64,000 nt of DNA from Prosthecobacter debontii (GTDB lineage Bacteria; Verrucomicrobiota; Verrucomicrobiia; Verrucomicrobiales; Verrucomicrobiaceae): positions 1 through 64,000 of the forward strand of contig NZ_FUYE01000001.1 in the NCBI RefSeq assembly GCF_900167535.1, in the 5' to 3' direction. Made by a program: the position numbers and the translations under genes. How positions within the stretch are numbered: position 1 is the first letter of the stretch; every line of letters starts with the position of its first letter. Positions 1 to 8,064 of the stretch are shown here, piece by piece. Under the pieces are notes generated by a model, which saw only the letters and a program-made list of their open reading frames with translations, searched no databases and was not told where the DNA came from.

Positions 1-2
1 CA

Positions 3-326
3 GCTTTTGTCACTTACATTGAGCAGGTGCTCTGCCCGACGTTGAGATCGGGAGATATCGTGGTCATGGACAATCTGTCGGTGCATAAGAGTCCAGAAGT
101 CCAGAGGCTTGTCGAGGCGGTGGGAGCCGAGGGGCGCTTCCTTCCAGCTTACTCGCCGGACCTCAACCCGATTGAGAAGATGTGGAGCAAGATCAAGAAC
201 TCGCTGCGCAGCCTGGAGGCCCGCACACCGGAGCAACTAGATGCAGCCATCAGCGTAGCGTTCTCAAAGGTCACCGCCAAAGACGCCATGGGTTGGTTCG
301 CTTCTTGCGGTTATAGTATTATTTAA
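3..326 (+). CDS. IS630-family transposase, C-terminal part (5' end outside window)
   Basis: The reading frame is open from the left edge (in frame from base 3) to TAA at 324-326, so this is the 3' part of a gene that begins upstream. About 107 residues are visible. They carry the second catalytic aspartate in the context VMDNLSVHK and the third acidic residue in [12 protein letters not shown], both hallmarks of the DDE catalytic core of IS630/Tc1-type transposases. The stop is followed by about 35 bp of AT-rich sequence and then a palindrome that probably belongs to the next gene. No terminal inverted repeat can be assigned because the left end of the element is not in view. Whether the element is intact cannot be judged. 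Confidence 0.85.
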   Translation, partial: AFVTYIEQVLCPTLRSGDIVVMDNLSVHKSPEVQRLVEAVGAEGRFLPAYSPDLNPIEKMWSKIKNSLRSLEARTPEQLDAAISVAFSKVTAKDAMGWFASCGYSII

Positions 327-360
327 TATGCTCTAGGGTAAAAATTATTCTCGCATTCAA

Positions 361-386
361 ATATCAAAGTGATATCACTTTGATAT
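361..386. promoter_or_regulatory. Perfect 26-bp palindrome, candidate operator of the SPFH/RHH pair
   Basis: The half-site ATATCAAAGTGAT is followed directly by its exact reverse complement, giving a 26-bp perfect palindrome that ends 23 bp before the ATG of the SPFH gene. Two-fold symmetric sites of this kind suit ribbon-helix-helix dimers, and the second gene downstream encodes such a protein. Autoregulation is therefore likely but inferred. A chance match with an IS end is the main alternative. Confidence 0.55.
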
Positions 387-409
387 TCAATTCAACCCGA
401 CACGCTTTT

Positions 410-1303
410 ATGAGCACGCCCACTCCTCGCAGCACGGAACGCACGATTAGCACGGCCAGTGGTTGGCCGGTTTTGTTCTTGGTCCTTTTGACATTGCTGG
501 GCGCGGCCGCGCTGATGCTGGTCAACATTGCGGCGGATAAACCGTCAGCGGGTCAGATCATCGTGGCCATTTTGCTCGTTCCGGTCTTGGGAGTCGTCAC
601 CAAGGGCTTTTTTACGCTTCAGCCGAATGAGGCGGTGGTGCTTCTGCTCTTTGGGGCTTATCGGGGCACGGAAAAGCGCGCGGGCTTTCACTGGACGAAT
701 CCCTTCTATACTCGAAGCAAAGTTTCTCTCCGCTCGCGTAACCTGAACTCTGAGCGGCTGAAGGTGAATGACAAGCGTGGCAACCCGATCGAAATCGGGG
801 TGGTGGTGGTCTGGCGTGTGGCAGATACGGCTCAGGCGGTTTTCGATGTCGAAAACTGCAACCAGTATGTCTCCATTCAGAGTGAATCAGCTGTGCGTCA
901 CTTGGCTTCCACCTATGCCTATGATCATGGGGAGGACAATGAGATTACCCTACGCAATGGTGGTGACGAGGTGGCCCAGGCTCTCCAGCAGGAGCTGCAA
1001 GAGCGGCTGAGCAAGGCGGGCGTGAAGGTGGAGGAAGCGCGAATCGCTCACCTCGCCTATGCCCCCGAGATTGCTCAGGCCATGCTGCGCCGTCAGCAGG
1101 CCGAGGCCGTGATCGCTGCCCGGCAGAAGATCGTACATGGGGCGGTGAGCATGGTGGAGATGGCGCTGAATGAATTGGCTGAAAAGCAGGTGGTCAGCCT
1201 GGATGATGAGCGTAGAGCCTCCATGGTCAGCAATCTGCTCGTGGTGCTCTGTGCCGAGTCAGAGGTGACTCCGGTGGTGAATACAGGCACGCTTTACCAC
1301 TGA
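410..1303 (+). CDS. SPFH/Band-7 domain membrane protein
   Basis: A 297-residue protein with two hydrophobic segments near the N-terminus (about residues 18-40 and 50-66). A stomatin/prohibitin-type SPFH domain follows, recognisable by the [15 protein letters not shown] entry, the GFHWTNPF segment, the conserved REV-like core ([16 protein letters not shown]) and the charged helix [19 protein letters not shown] proteins form oligomeric membrane microdomain scaffolds, and a specific role cannot be read from sequence. I chose ATG 410 because the upstream TTG at 380 would place the N-terminus inside the palindrome and lacks family support. The gene lies 35 bp upstream of an Arc-like gene, a pairing often seen for this SPFH subfamily. 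Confidence 0.8.
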   Translation: MSTPTPRSTERTISTASGWPVLFLVLLTLLGAAALMLVNIAADKPSAGQIIVAILLVPVLGVVTKGFFTLQPNEAVVLLLFGAYRGTEKRAGFHWTNPFYTRSKVSLRSRNLNSERLKVNDKRGNPIEIGVVVVWRVADTAQAVFDVENCNQYVSIQSESAVRHLASTYAYDHGEDNEITLRNGGDEVAQALQQELQERLSKAGVKVEEARIAHLAYAPEIAQAMLRRQQAEAVIAARQKIVHGAVSMVEMALNELAEKQVVSLDDERRASMVSNLLVVLCAESEVTPVVNTGTLYH

Positions 1304-1338
1304 TTTAACCTGATCTAATCCGTTCTTTCTATCCCCCC

Positions 1339-1536
1339 ATGGAAAGCCGCAAATCCTTCCTTCTACGCATCAACCCTCAGCTCTGGAAAGAGCTGGAGGG
1401 CTGGGCCGAGGCGGATATGCGCAGTGTGAATGCTCAGATCGAATTCATCCTGAAACAGGCGGTGCAGCGGCGGAAAGGGAGCGGAAAACCGCCCTCGCTA
1501 CAGGAGGGATCAGAGGCAATTCCGAAGGAGAGCTGA
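1339..1536 (+). CDS. Arc-like ribbon-helix-helix DNA-binding protein
   Basis: A 65-residue basic protein. Residues 5-45 match the Arc/MetJ ribbon-helix-helix fold: a short strand (SFLLRINP), helix A (LWKELEGWAEAD) and helix B (SVNAQIEFILKQAV), with a disordered tail. In this family a dimer inserts the paired strands into the major groove of palindromic DNA. It sits 35 bp behind the SPFH gene and is probably cotranscribed with it. The 26-bp palindrome before the SPFH gene is the obvious candidate target. No toxin partner is visible, so an antitoxin role is less likely than local regulation. Confidence 0.75.
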   Translation: MESRKSFLLRINPQLWKELEGWAEADMRSVNAQIEFILKQAVQRRKGSGKPPSLQEGSEAIPKES

Positions 1537-1627
1537 GCGGGAAGACCTCCGCGAAAGCCTAAACCGTGGTCGCCAACTTGACGCCTCCTCCCGGTTCGGC
1601 TAATACTCCGCGCCCCTTTTCCCCGTC

Positions 1628-2002
1628 ATGACCGAGAATTATCTGCCCGTCCTTTTGCAAGTGCTCATCGCGAGCGGTTTTGCTGGCGCTACCCTGCTGG
1701 CATCCGTGATTTTCGGCAAGGCGGCCAAGCGCAACAAGCTGAAGGACAGTGCTTATGAGTGTGGGATGCTGCCCCTGACCGAGGGGCAACCACGTTTCAG
1801 CGTGAAGTTCTACATCGTGGCGATGCTGTTCGTGCTGTTCGATATCGAGGTGGTGTTCCTCTATCCAGGTGCCATCATCTATCGGGATTACCTCGCCGTT
1901 TACGGCACGGGCATTGCTTGGGCAGCTCTGGGTTTCATCTCCATCTTGGGAGTGGCCTTCCTCTACGCCTGGCGCAAAGGTGCGCTGGACTGGAAGAACT
2001 GA
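1628..2002 (+). CDS. nuoA: NADH-quinone oxidoreductase subunit A
   Basis: A 124-residue integral membrane subunit of respiratory complex I (NADH to quinone with proton translocation). Three transmembrane helices (about 8-30, 62-84, 92-114) surround the family signature YECGMLP at 43-49 and the FYIVAMLFVLFDIEVVFLYP stretch in helix 2, whose acidic pair is conserved in NuoA/ND3. Length is normal. The usual neighbour nuoB is absent: the next gene begins 17 bp later and encodes a Dabb protein, and no other nuo gene occurs in the window. This copy therefore stands alone or belongs to a dispersed complex I gene set. Confidence 0.93.
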   Translation: MTENYLPVLLQVLIASGFAGATLLASVIFGKAAKRNKLKDSAYECGMLPLTEGQPRFSVKFYIVAMLFVLFDIEVVFLYPGAIIYRDYLAVYGTGIAWAALGFISILGVAFLYAWRKGALDWKN

Positions 2003-2019
2003 ACCCGCGCTTTCCTCAC

Positions 2020-2337
2020 ATGATCGCTTACCTCAGCCTCTATAAACTTAGACCCGAGGTCACCGAGGAAAAGCTGGAGGACATGATGTCCCGCACGCGC
2101 ATGGCTCTGCTGCGGGTGCCTGAGGTGCTGACGGTGAAAACCGGCAAGCGAGTCAACCCATCCGATCCCTACCCCTGGTTCGTGTATGTGGAGGTGGAGA
2201 GCATGGATAAGCTGGCGATTTGTCAGGACGATCCGCACTACATCAAGTTTCGTGAAGAAGTGATCCGGCCCCACGTGGCGGAGCAGGAGGCGACGGCTTT
2301 TGAAATGGAGCCGCGCAAGGATGTGAAATACTCCTGA
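2020..2337 (+). CDS. Dabb (stress-responsive A/B barrel) domain protein
   Basis: A 105-residue soluble protein starting MIAYLSLYKLRPEV and ending shortly after AFEMEPRKDVKYS. The pattern (N-terminal strand with a lysine, helix EEKLEDMMSRTRMALLRVPEVL, then YVEVESMDKLAICQDDPHYIKFREEVIRP) fits the dimeric alpha+beta-barrel Dabb family. Members include stress-induced plant proteins and small enzymes of unassigned activity. The frame is open further upstream, overlapping nuoA, but ATG 2020 is the first start that gives the family N-terminus. It lies 17 bp behind nuoA and is probably on the same transcript, with no known functional link. Confidence 0.72.
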   Translation: MIAYLSLYKLRPEVTEEKLEDMMSRTRMALLRVPEVLTVKTGKRVNPSDPYPWFVYVEVESMDKLAICQDDPHYIKFREEVIRPHVAEQEATAFEMEPRKDVKYS

Positions 2338-2370
2338 TCCTTGCTCTGACAGGAAACAAAAACCACAAAA

Positions 2371-2401
2371 CACCCCGGCACAGACGTCTGTGCTCGGGGT
2401 G
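2371..2401 (-). terminator. Rho-independent terminator of the TIG-like protein gene
   Basis: A long hairpin pairs CACCCCG with CGGGGTG around a second perfectly paired core (CACAGAC/GTCTGTG). On the minus strand it is followed by a T-rich run (the complement of AAAACCACAAAA). It lies 25 bp past the stop of the minus-strand gene and 33 bp past the plus-strand Dabb gene, so it may serve both. Confidence 0.8.
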
Positions 2402-2426
2402 CTGGGGGCTCCGGGGGGAGATTCGT

Positions 2427-3473
2427 TCAGTTAGCGCGGCGGAGCAGCATGGGGGTATCACCGCTGGCTGTAATCGAGCCGATTTGATTGGCGGCTATGA
2501 CGTCGAAGGGAGAAGCCAGGGACAGGGCAGGACCTGCCAGCACACCATTGCGACGCACACGGAAGCGGATGAGGCCTTTGGTGATTTCGGCGCTGGCTTC
2601 GTCGATGGTGAAAACCACGGGAGTCATGTTACCGATCTGGAGGGTCGGATTCACTGTCAGGCGGCCGTCATCGGTCACGACCATGCGGTTGAACTGACCG
2701 CCGAACTGAAGATTCCAAGGTGTGCTGGTAGCGTTGCCACCCATGCGCAGAACTTCCGTGACGGTGAAAGGTTCGATGGTCAGATCCACACGTTTCAGGA
2801 GAGTGGTGACAGTCGTTCCTGGGGTGGTTGGCAGCTTCACGGATTCCTGAATGGAAAACAGCGGCTGGCGGGTGATTGAGGTCAGAGTGGACTCCGTGAC
2901 GAAAGTCAGATTCAGGGGCAGAGCGGTGCGGGTGCTGAGCACGCGGGAGATGAAGTGAGCCTGACCCGCCGGGATGACGGTGTTGGCAGGCAGGAGTTCT
3001 GTGCTGCCTGTTTTGACACTGCCAATGTCCCACTGGGCGGTATTGATGACGCTAATGCCTGGGGATCTCTTGCTCAGAGACACCACAGAGAAGCTGGACT
3101 GCACGCGGCTGCGAAGCTGGCTGCCGCTCATGAGCGTTGTCGGGCCGGTGATCGCCAGATTCGGGATGGTGAAGCGGATCAAGGTGGGTGTGACGTAGAT
3201 CACCGGGGCTGACACAGGCAGGCCGATGGTGGTGCGGAATTGAATGTGGGTAACGGTCAGAGGCTCTGCAATGACGGCTCCACCGTTGGTGATGCGATCT
3301 GAAGCAAGGTTGGCCAGGACGGATTCGCCCACGGGTGCCGAAGCAGGGACGAAGGAGGTGATGACCGGGATGCCGGTGGGCGATACGGTGCTCTGAGCCG
3401 ATAGAGATTGGCTGAGACCCACGGCGAGCATGAGCAGGGTGTAGAACTTCAGAATGGAGGATGTTGTTTTCAT
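2427..3473 (-). CDS. Secreted protein with N-terminal TIG/IPT-like domain
   Basis: A 348-residue protein with a clear Sec signal peptide (MKTTSSILKFYTLLMLAVGL, cleavage likely after ...LSA near residue 26). The mature part opens with PVITSFVPASAPVGESV, the typical first strand of a TIG/IPT immunoglobulin-like domain (about 35-135). The remaining ~200 residues are rich in T, V and S and predict mostly beta strand. No catalytic motif is seen. It is likely an exported or surface protein of unknown function, conserved perhaps only within the phylum. It is monocistronic, with its own terminator. Confidence 0.65.
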   Translation of the reverse strand: MKTTSSILKFYTLLMLAVGLSQSLSAQSTVSPTGIPVITSFVPASAPVGESVLANLASDRITNGGAVIAEPLTVTHIQFRTTIGLPVSAPVIYVTPTLIRFTIPNLAITGPTTLMSGSQLRSRVQSSFSVVSLSKRSPGISVINTAQWDIGSVKTGSTELLPANTVIPAGQAHFISRVLSTRTALPLNLTFVTESTLTSITRQPLFSIQESVKLPTTPGTTVTTLLKRVDLTIEPFTVTEVLRMGGNATSTPWNLQFGGQFNRMVVTDDGRLTVNPTLQIGNMTPVVFTIDEASAEITKGLIRFRVRRNGVLAGPALSLASPFDVIAANQIGSITASGDTPMLLRRAN

Positions 3474-3603
3474 AATCGTGCGCTATTTGAGTGAAGAGGG
3501 GCTCATTCATCGAGCGAGCCTTGGTTCACGGGGCAGATGCAAGGCCGCCCACGAACTTGCGCAGATTCTGAAAATAATTTTTTCATAGCCTCATGAGAGG
3601 AGC

Positions 3604-3627
3604 GCGGATGCGCTTATCCGCCTTTTT
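3604..3627 (+). terminator. Orphan terminator-like hairpin on the plus strand
   Basis: GCGGAT and ATCCGC (3604-3609 and 3616-3621) form a 6-bp stem with a GCGCTT loop, followed by CTTTTT. The orientation is plus, but both flanking genes are on the minus strand, so no gene obviously needs it. It may end antisense transcription or a short RNA. Confidence 0.35.
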
Positions 3628-3716
3628 CACATAGAGCAGAGCCACGAATATCGAAGATGCGGTCAGATCCTCCCTGTTCATCTACGGGATTCGCGTTCAC
3701 GCTGCCTTGCCAGAAC

Positions 3717-4148
3717 TCAGTCCTGGGGTGTTGTGCCCTCTACCAGAATGCCACGATAGACCGCGCCTTTGACCCGATGCTCCCGGGCTTTTTGGTAGGC
3801 AGGGCTGTGATACCAGGCCCGGGCCGCCTCCATGCTGGGAAACTCAGCAATCACGACTCCCTCTGTGCTTTCGCCTTCCCACACTTCATGCGGTCCATAT
3901 CCGGAGAGCACCTTGATGGGGTGCCCTTCCAGGGTGGCCGGTGCCTCTTTCCAGTAGGCTTCCAGCTCGGCCCGGTCGAGAGTCTTCTCACGGGTGAAGA
4001 CGATATAAGCAGGCTTCGTGGTAGGGGGCTTCTGCCCTGGCGGCTGTGCTGAGGATGCTTCAGCTCGAGATACTTTCGTGGATGGATCGCAAGCGACCAG
4101 TGTCATGGCGGCGAAGATGGTGCCTGCGATGAGGAAGGGTTGTTTCAT
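3717..4148 (-). CDS. DUF1330-domain lipoprotein
   Basis: A 143-residue protein starting MKQPFLIAGTIFAAM with a lipobox LVAC at about residues 17-20, so it is probably a lipid-anchored envelope protein. After a linker rich in S, P and K (DPSTKVSRAEASS...) comes a DUF1330 domain: YIVFTREKTLDRAELEAYWKEA, then HEVWEGESTEGVVIAEFPSMEAARAWYHSPAYQKAREHR. This is a ferredoxin-like fold of unknown activity. Most DUF1330 proteins are cytosolic, so the lipoprotein signal is noteworthy. A longer frame reaches 4211 but lacks the lipoprotein start. It is the last gene of a minus-strand run with a VOC protein and an SDR. Confidence 0.72.
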   Translation of the reverse strand: MKQPFLIAGTIFAAMTLVACDPSTKVSRAEASSAQPPGQKPPTTKPAYIVFTREKTLDRAELEAYWKEAPATLEGHPIKVLSGYGPHEVWEGESTEGVVIAEFPSMEAARAWYHSPAYQKAREHRVKGAVYRGILVEGTTPQD

Positions 4149-4189
4149 CACTATCAATGCGTTCAGGGTTCTACAGGGTCCCGGTGGAG

Positions 4190-4573
4190 TTATGCCACAG
4201 GCTCGGTGCACACGGCTTCAATGTTGCAACCATCTGGGTCAAAGACATAGGCGGAGTAGTAGTCAGGCCCGTGGTCGGGAGTCAGTTCCGGCTTCCCGTT
4301 ATCCCGACCTCCTGCAGCAAGGCCAGCCGCGTAAAATTCCTCCACCTGCACCCGAGTTGAGGCCGTGAAGGCAATGTGGCACCGGGTCACTTGCGTCGCG
4401 CCCTCTTGGATAAAGAAATCTAGCCCGCCCTTGATGCCAAAACCAACGCCCTTTGTCCCTGTGCTGGACGTGTACTCCGGGGTGGCCGAGTATCCGAGCG
4501 GTGCCAGCGCCTTCTGATAGAATTCCAGACTGGCGGACAGATTGCTGACGGTGATGATGATATGGTCAATCAT
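4190..4573 (-). CDS. VOC-family (glyoxalase/dioxygenase-like) protein
   Basis: A 127-residue single-module protein of the vicinal oxygen chelate superfamily. It begins with MIDHIIITVSNLSASLEFYQKAL (first beta-alpha unit with a potential metal His at position 4) and ends with the typical AYVFDPDGCNIEAVC strand carrying a glutamate. Metal-dependent reactions in this fold include glutathione-dependent isomerisation and ring cleavage; the substrate cannot be named here. The N-terminus at 4573 fits the family exactly. It lies 46 bp downstream of the SDR gene in the same orientation, suggesting a small metabolic or detoxification operon. Confidence 0.78.
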   Translation of the reverse strand: MIDHIIITVSNLSASLEFYQKALAPLGYSATPEYTSSTGTKGVGFGIKGGLDFFIQEGATQVTRCHIAFTASTRVQVEEFYAAGLAAGGRDNGKPELTPDHGPDYYSAYVFDPDGCNIEAVCTEPVA

Positions 4574-4619
4574 AAATAAAGTGTTTTATGTTAATAGTTT
4601 GGCTGTTGTGCTTTCTTGG

Positions 4620-5429
4620 TTAGGCGGTCGGGACCGTGCCGCCATCAATGACATATTCCGTCCCGGTAATGGAGGTCGCCCGAGGCGATACGAGAAACGC
4701 AATCAGGTCGGCCACCTCCGCTGGCTTCGCCGGACGCCCCACGGGGATACCGCCCAGGCCATTCATGACGATCTGCTTTGCTCCTTCGTAGTCCGTGCCC
4801 GAACTCTCTGCGATGCGTTGGAGAAAGGGGTCGGCTGCTTCCGTCTCTACCCATCCCGGCGACACGCGCACCACGCGAATGCCCTTGGGAGTGACTTCCT
4901 TCGAAAGGCTCTTGCTGTAGGTGGAGAGCGCCGCCTTGGCCGCTGCATAGGCAGTCGTGGATTCCGGCAGTGGGAGCTCGTGCTGGATGGATGTCACATG
5001 CACGATGACACCTGAGCCTTGCTCAATCATCGCCGGAAGCAGCGCCCGGTCTATGCGGACAGCACTCATCAGGTTCAGGTTGAGTTCGCTTTGCCAGACA
5101 TCGTCATCGAGCTTAACGAAGCCACCGGCCGGTGCGTTTGAGCCGCCTACGACATTGATAATGATATCCACTCCTGCGAGAAGCCGATGCACCTCGCCCG
5201 TGACCATGGCACACCCCTCGGCAGTGGCCACATCCGCGGCAACGTAGTGCACACCCGGCACCGGATTTCGCGGTGCCTCACGTGCGGTGGTGACAATCCG
5301 AGCCCCCAGACCATGCAGAGTTTCCAAAACGGCGGCACCAATGCCCTTGGTCCCCCCAGTGACAAGGACACGGCGGCCATGGAGATGAAGGTCAAAACTG
5401 AATCTAGGATTGTTATTAGTATTGTTCAT
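4620..5429 (-). CDS. Short-chain dehydrogenase/reductase (SDR)
   Basis: A 269-residue classical SDR. The cofactor-binding motif TGGTKGIG is at residues 24-31, an NVVGG variant of the NNAG motif is near 92-96, and the catalytic set is Ser147, Tyr161 and Lys165 in S-x13-YAAAK. The C-terminal GGTVPTA and the [11 protein letters not shown] strand are standard. It oxidises or reduces a carbonyl/hydroxyl substrate with NAD(P); the substrate is unknown. It heads a minus-strand run with the VOC and DUF1330 genes and diverges from an AraC-type regulator gene across 134 bp, the usual layout for a regulator and its target. Confidence 0.88.
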   Translation of the reverse strand: MNNTNNNPRFSFDLHLHGRRVLVTGGTKGIGAAVLETLHGLGARIVTTAREAPRNPVPGVHYVAADVATAEGCAMVTGEVHRLLAGVDIIINVVGGSNAPAGGFVKLDDDVWQSELNLNLMSAVRIDRALLPAMIEQGSGVIVHVTSIQHELPLPESTTAYAAAKAALSTYSKSLSKEVTPKGIRVVRVSPGWVETEAADPFLQRIAESSGTDYEGAKQIVMNGLGGIPVGRPAKPAEVADLIAFLVSPRATSITGTEYVIDGGTVPTA

Positions 5430-5466
5430 GAGATAAATCGTTTGGTTGACGGGTGACTTTTATCTC
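5430..5466. promoter_or_regulatory. Inverted repeat in the SDR/AraC divergent promoter region
   Basis: GAGATAAA (5430-5437) is repeated in inverse as TTTATCTC (5459-5466), directly before the SDR start and within the 134-bp region shared with the araC-type gene. It is a candidate operator; no binding evidence exists. Confidence 0.3.
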
Positions 5467-5563
5467 GCCAAGACTGGAAAAACAATGGCAGTAAGTCCTA
5501 AATTCTGGTCCAAAACGCCAAAAGAAGATGCATTTTCTGTCTTTTTAGGCAATTGCTAGTCCT

Positions 5564-6499
5564 ATGGATGTTCTCGCTCATATGATGTCCCTCATGCGGA
5601 CCAAAGCCTCGCTTTACGGACGGCTGGAGTTCACTGCTCCTTATGGATTCCGATTCCCCGCCAAAGACGGCATCTGTCTCATGGTGACACGAGGTTCATG
5701 CTATCTGGGTGTCGATGACTCACCGCTGGTTTCTCTGGTGGGCGGCGACTTCGTTCTCATGCCGACTCCTGGCCAATACACCATTCGCAGCAGCCCTGAG
5801 GTGTCTCTACGCCCCTGCGAAGAAGTAGCATCTGCGGAGGAGTTTCACCGCACCCGCCTGATGTGCTTTGACGGTGGCCAGGGGCCTTCCACTTCGATCG
5901 TTGCGGGATGCTTCTCGCTGTCCACGACGGAGAGCAAGCTACTGGTCAAGCATCTTCCCTCAATCGTTCATCTGCAAGGCTCTGGGAGCCACATTGAACC
6001 GTGGTTTCAATCGACCTTGCAATTCATCGCCGCGGAGGTGTCCCAGAAGCTGCCGGGTGGCACTGCCATCGTGGACCGGCTGGCGGAGGTTCTTTTTGTG
6101 CAGGCGATGCGATCCCGCATCGGCTCCTCAGCCGCCACGGACAAACCAAGCTGGCTGCGGGCTCTAGATGATCCGCAGGTAGGCCGGGCCATCGAACTCA
6201 TGCACGCAGAGCCGGAGCGACAGTGGACCGTCGATGAACTTAGCCAGTGCGTCGCCATGTCGCGCTCGGCGTTCGCGGAGCGGTTCCGGAGGTTAGTGGG
6301 AGAGACGCCCATGGACCATCTCACCCAGTGGCGTATGGTGAAGGCTGGCCATATGATGAGGGCCAAGCCGACGATAAAGCTCGAGGAAATCGCCCTGGCA
6401 ACGGGCTACGAGTCGGAGAGCTCCTTCGGCAAGGCCTTCCGCCGAGTCATGGGCGTTTCCCCGGGTAAATATCGCTCCATGAACAACGCTGATATCTAG
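5564..6499 (+). CDS. AraC-family transcriptional regulator with cupin sensor domain
   Basis: A 311-residue regulator. Residues ~10-195 resemble the Cupin_6 ligand-binding domain found in AraC-type regulators: DVLAHMMSLMRTKASLYGRLEF, then GGDFVLMPTPGQYTI and a YWS-free middle. The last ~105 residues hold two helix-turn-helix units, WTVDELSQCVAMSRSAFAERFRRLVGETPMDHLTQWRM and LEEIALATGYESESSFGKAFRRVMGVSPGKYR, matching the AraC DNA-binding signature. It is divergent from the SDR-VOC-DUF1330 run and probably controls it, as is common for Cupin_6 AraC regulators beside SDR genes. The inducer is unknown. Confidence 0.88.
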   Translation: MDVLAHMMSLMRTKASLYGRLEFTAPYGFRFPAKDGICLMVTRGSCYLGVDDSPLVSLVGGDFVLMPTPGQYTIRSSPEVSLRPCEEVASAEEFHRTRLMCFDGGQGPSTSIVAGCFSLSTTESKLLVKHLPSIVHLQGSGSHIEPWFQSTLQFIAAEVSQKLPGGTAIVDRLAEVLFVQAMRSRIGSSAATDKPSWLRALDDPQVGRAIELMHAEPERQWTVDELSQCVAMSRSAFAERFRRLVGETPMDHLTQWRMVKAGHMMRAKPTIKLEEIALATGYESESSFGKAFRRVMGVSPGKYRSMNNADI

Positions 6500-6852
6500 G
6501 CTTCTAATTCCAACAGTGCCTGCCCTTCATCCCTAGATTGTCTAAAAGGGTAAAATGGAAGGCGGTTGCCTTCTTTGGGAGGAATCAAACAACTCTTGTG
6601 CCGCTTTGCTGGGGCGCCTATCCGATGATCGATTGGAGAATCTCTATACTTTCAAGGCAACATGGAACGTTACCCATTCCAACTCTTTATACAGCCACTG
6701 CCGAAAAACTGGCAAAACAGGCCCACTGACTGCAACTCGTTGCAAAGGCCAAAATGTCGCCGTCCCTTGATCTGCAAGGGATGGCAACAGGTTGCAACAC
6801 TGTGCAAAAGATGCGCATATAACAAGAGTGCCCGCGCTCCTCTCAGGACACT
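6500..6852. other. 353-bp stretch without a convincing gene
   Basis: Convergent intergenic region. It holds a terminator-like hairpin after the araC-type gene (GAAGGC/GCCTTC, 6558-6573, followed by only three T) and a second perfect 7-bp hairpin (TCCCTTG/CAAGGGA, 6763-6781). Several TTGCA-containing short repeats lie between 6725 and 6810. Short open frames here have no family features and overlap one another, so I call no gene. Confidence 0.5.
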
Positions 6853-8064
6853 CTAGAACTTCACCGTGATCTGAGCGGCGAGGAAATGATTACCTTCCTC
6901 ATCACGGCCTGAACGTTCCGCGATGCTATACTGCAATTTGGCTTGGAACTGACGGCTGAAACGATAGCCAACAGAGACATCCGCGCGCCAGCCATCGAGA
7001 TCCCAAGCCGTGCCCGTGCCTGGGACATTGCCAAACCAACTTTGATTCCAACGTCCGGCGATCCACCATTGCGAGTTCAGTTTGTATTTGGTTTCGAGAA
7101 ATCCGCTGAAGACACGCACTCCTCCGACATTGGGAACTTCAAAACGGCTGGTCATGAGTTCACTCCACACCTGCCAGGCTCCATGCGACCATGCGGCATC
7201 CAGGCCAAAGGTGGTTTGATCAAAGTCGCGGTAGTGACTGCCCGCAGGGAGGGTGCTTTGGGCTTCCTTCATCAAGTAGGGGCCGTGGCTGAAGGAGCCT
7301 CCCAAATTCCACTCCGGTGCCGGACGCCAACCAAGCCGCCCGGTATAAGTGGTGCTGTCCCAACCATTTTCGACGACGTCCCAGGAACGCGGCGCGGATG
7401 AGAGAGACGCATTCTTGATTTCAAAGGCATAGTCCACCGGTCCGAGTTGACCGAAGACGGAGGCACCGCTGGCATACGAAGGTCCCCAGATGAGGGGAAG
7501 CCAAGTCCGGCGGTTGTCCGGCAGGAAGCGGCGATTGAGAAACCCAGCCAAAGGCACGGCACCATCATCACTGACAGGAAGCATGTCATTGTAAGCCATT
7601 GGGGCTGTAATGAAAGGGTTCTCCCAGGAGAGCCGACGCTCCGTCCATGATCCGAAAGCTGTGGCGAATTTGCCTAACCGAAAGTTAATGAGATCATTCG
7701 AGGTGGGTTTCCACTCCACAAAATATTCGTCCAACCGTGTTTGCCCATCCGCAGCGAAGCCAGGATCGAAACCCCGATCTGTGCGCATTTGGAGATGAGC
7801 CCGCAGATGCTCGGTGGCTTGAAGATAGAGAAAGAGGATCAACCGAGGATTGAAAAACACCTCGTCATCCGTGTCCAACAAACCCATGGCGGGAGTTTCT
7901 GGGACATAAAGTTCCAAATCCAGTAACCCTGACAGATCGGTGCGGAACGTTGGATCTGGTGTCGCCAGGGTGAGGGCTCGATCCAGATTTTCAAGCCATC
8001 CCTGAGCGCGCAGGGAAGCTGTCGTGAGGGTCAGGAAAAGAAGAATCAGGATTGTTTTCATCAC
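6853..8064 (-). CDS. Outer-membrane beta-barrel (porin-like) protein
   Basis: A 403-residue protein with signal peptide MMKTILILLFLTLTTASLRAQ. The body is a series of alternating amphipathic strands rich in W, Y and F (for example FVEWKPTSNDLINFRLGKF and WNLGGSFSHGPYL) and ends with the terminal strand AAQITVKF. The C-terminal phenylalanine is the signal recognised by the BAM machinery. It is thus a likely outer-membrane channel or alginate-export/porin-type barrel; the substrate is unknown. Its ATG overlaps the stop of the cyclase gene in an ATGA arrangement, so the two are translationally coupled and share an operon with the cupredoxin-like gene. Confidence 0.72.
   Translation of the reverse strand: MMKTILILLFLTLTTASLRAQGWLENLDRALTLATPDPTFRTDLSGLLDLELYVPETPAMGLLDTDDEVFFNPRLILFLYLQATEHLRAHLQMRTDRGFDPGFAADGQTRLDEYFVEWKPTSNDLINFRLGKFATAFGSWTERRLSWENPFITAPMAYNDMLPVSDDGAVPLAGFLNRRFLPDNRRTWLPLIWGPSYASGASVFGQLGPVDYAFEIKNASLSSAPRSWDVVENGWDSTTYTGRLGWRPAPEWNLGGSFSHGPYLMKEAQSTLPAGSHYRDFDQTTFGLDAAWSHGAWQVWSELMTSRFEVPNVGGVRVFSGFLETKYKLNSQWWIAGRWNQSWFGNVPGTGTAWDLDGWRADVSVGYRFSRQFQAKLQYSIAERSGRDEEGNHFLAAQITVKF

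Noticed and set aside
6538-6856. Short overlapping frames in the araC/porin gap
   Set aside because: Three frames of 60-70 codons overlap one another and lack domains or signal sequences.
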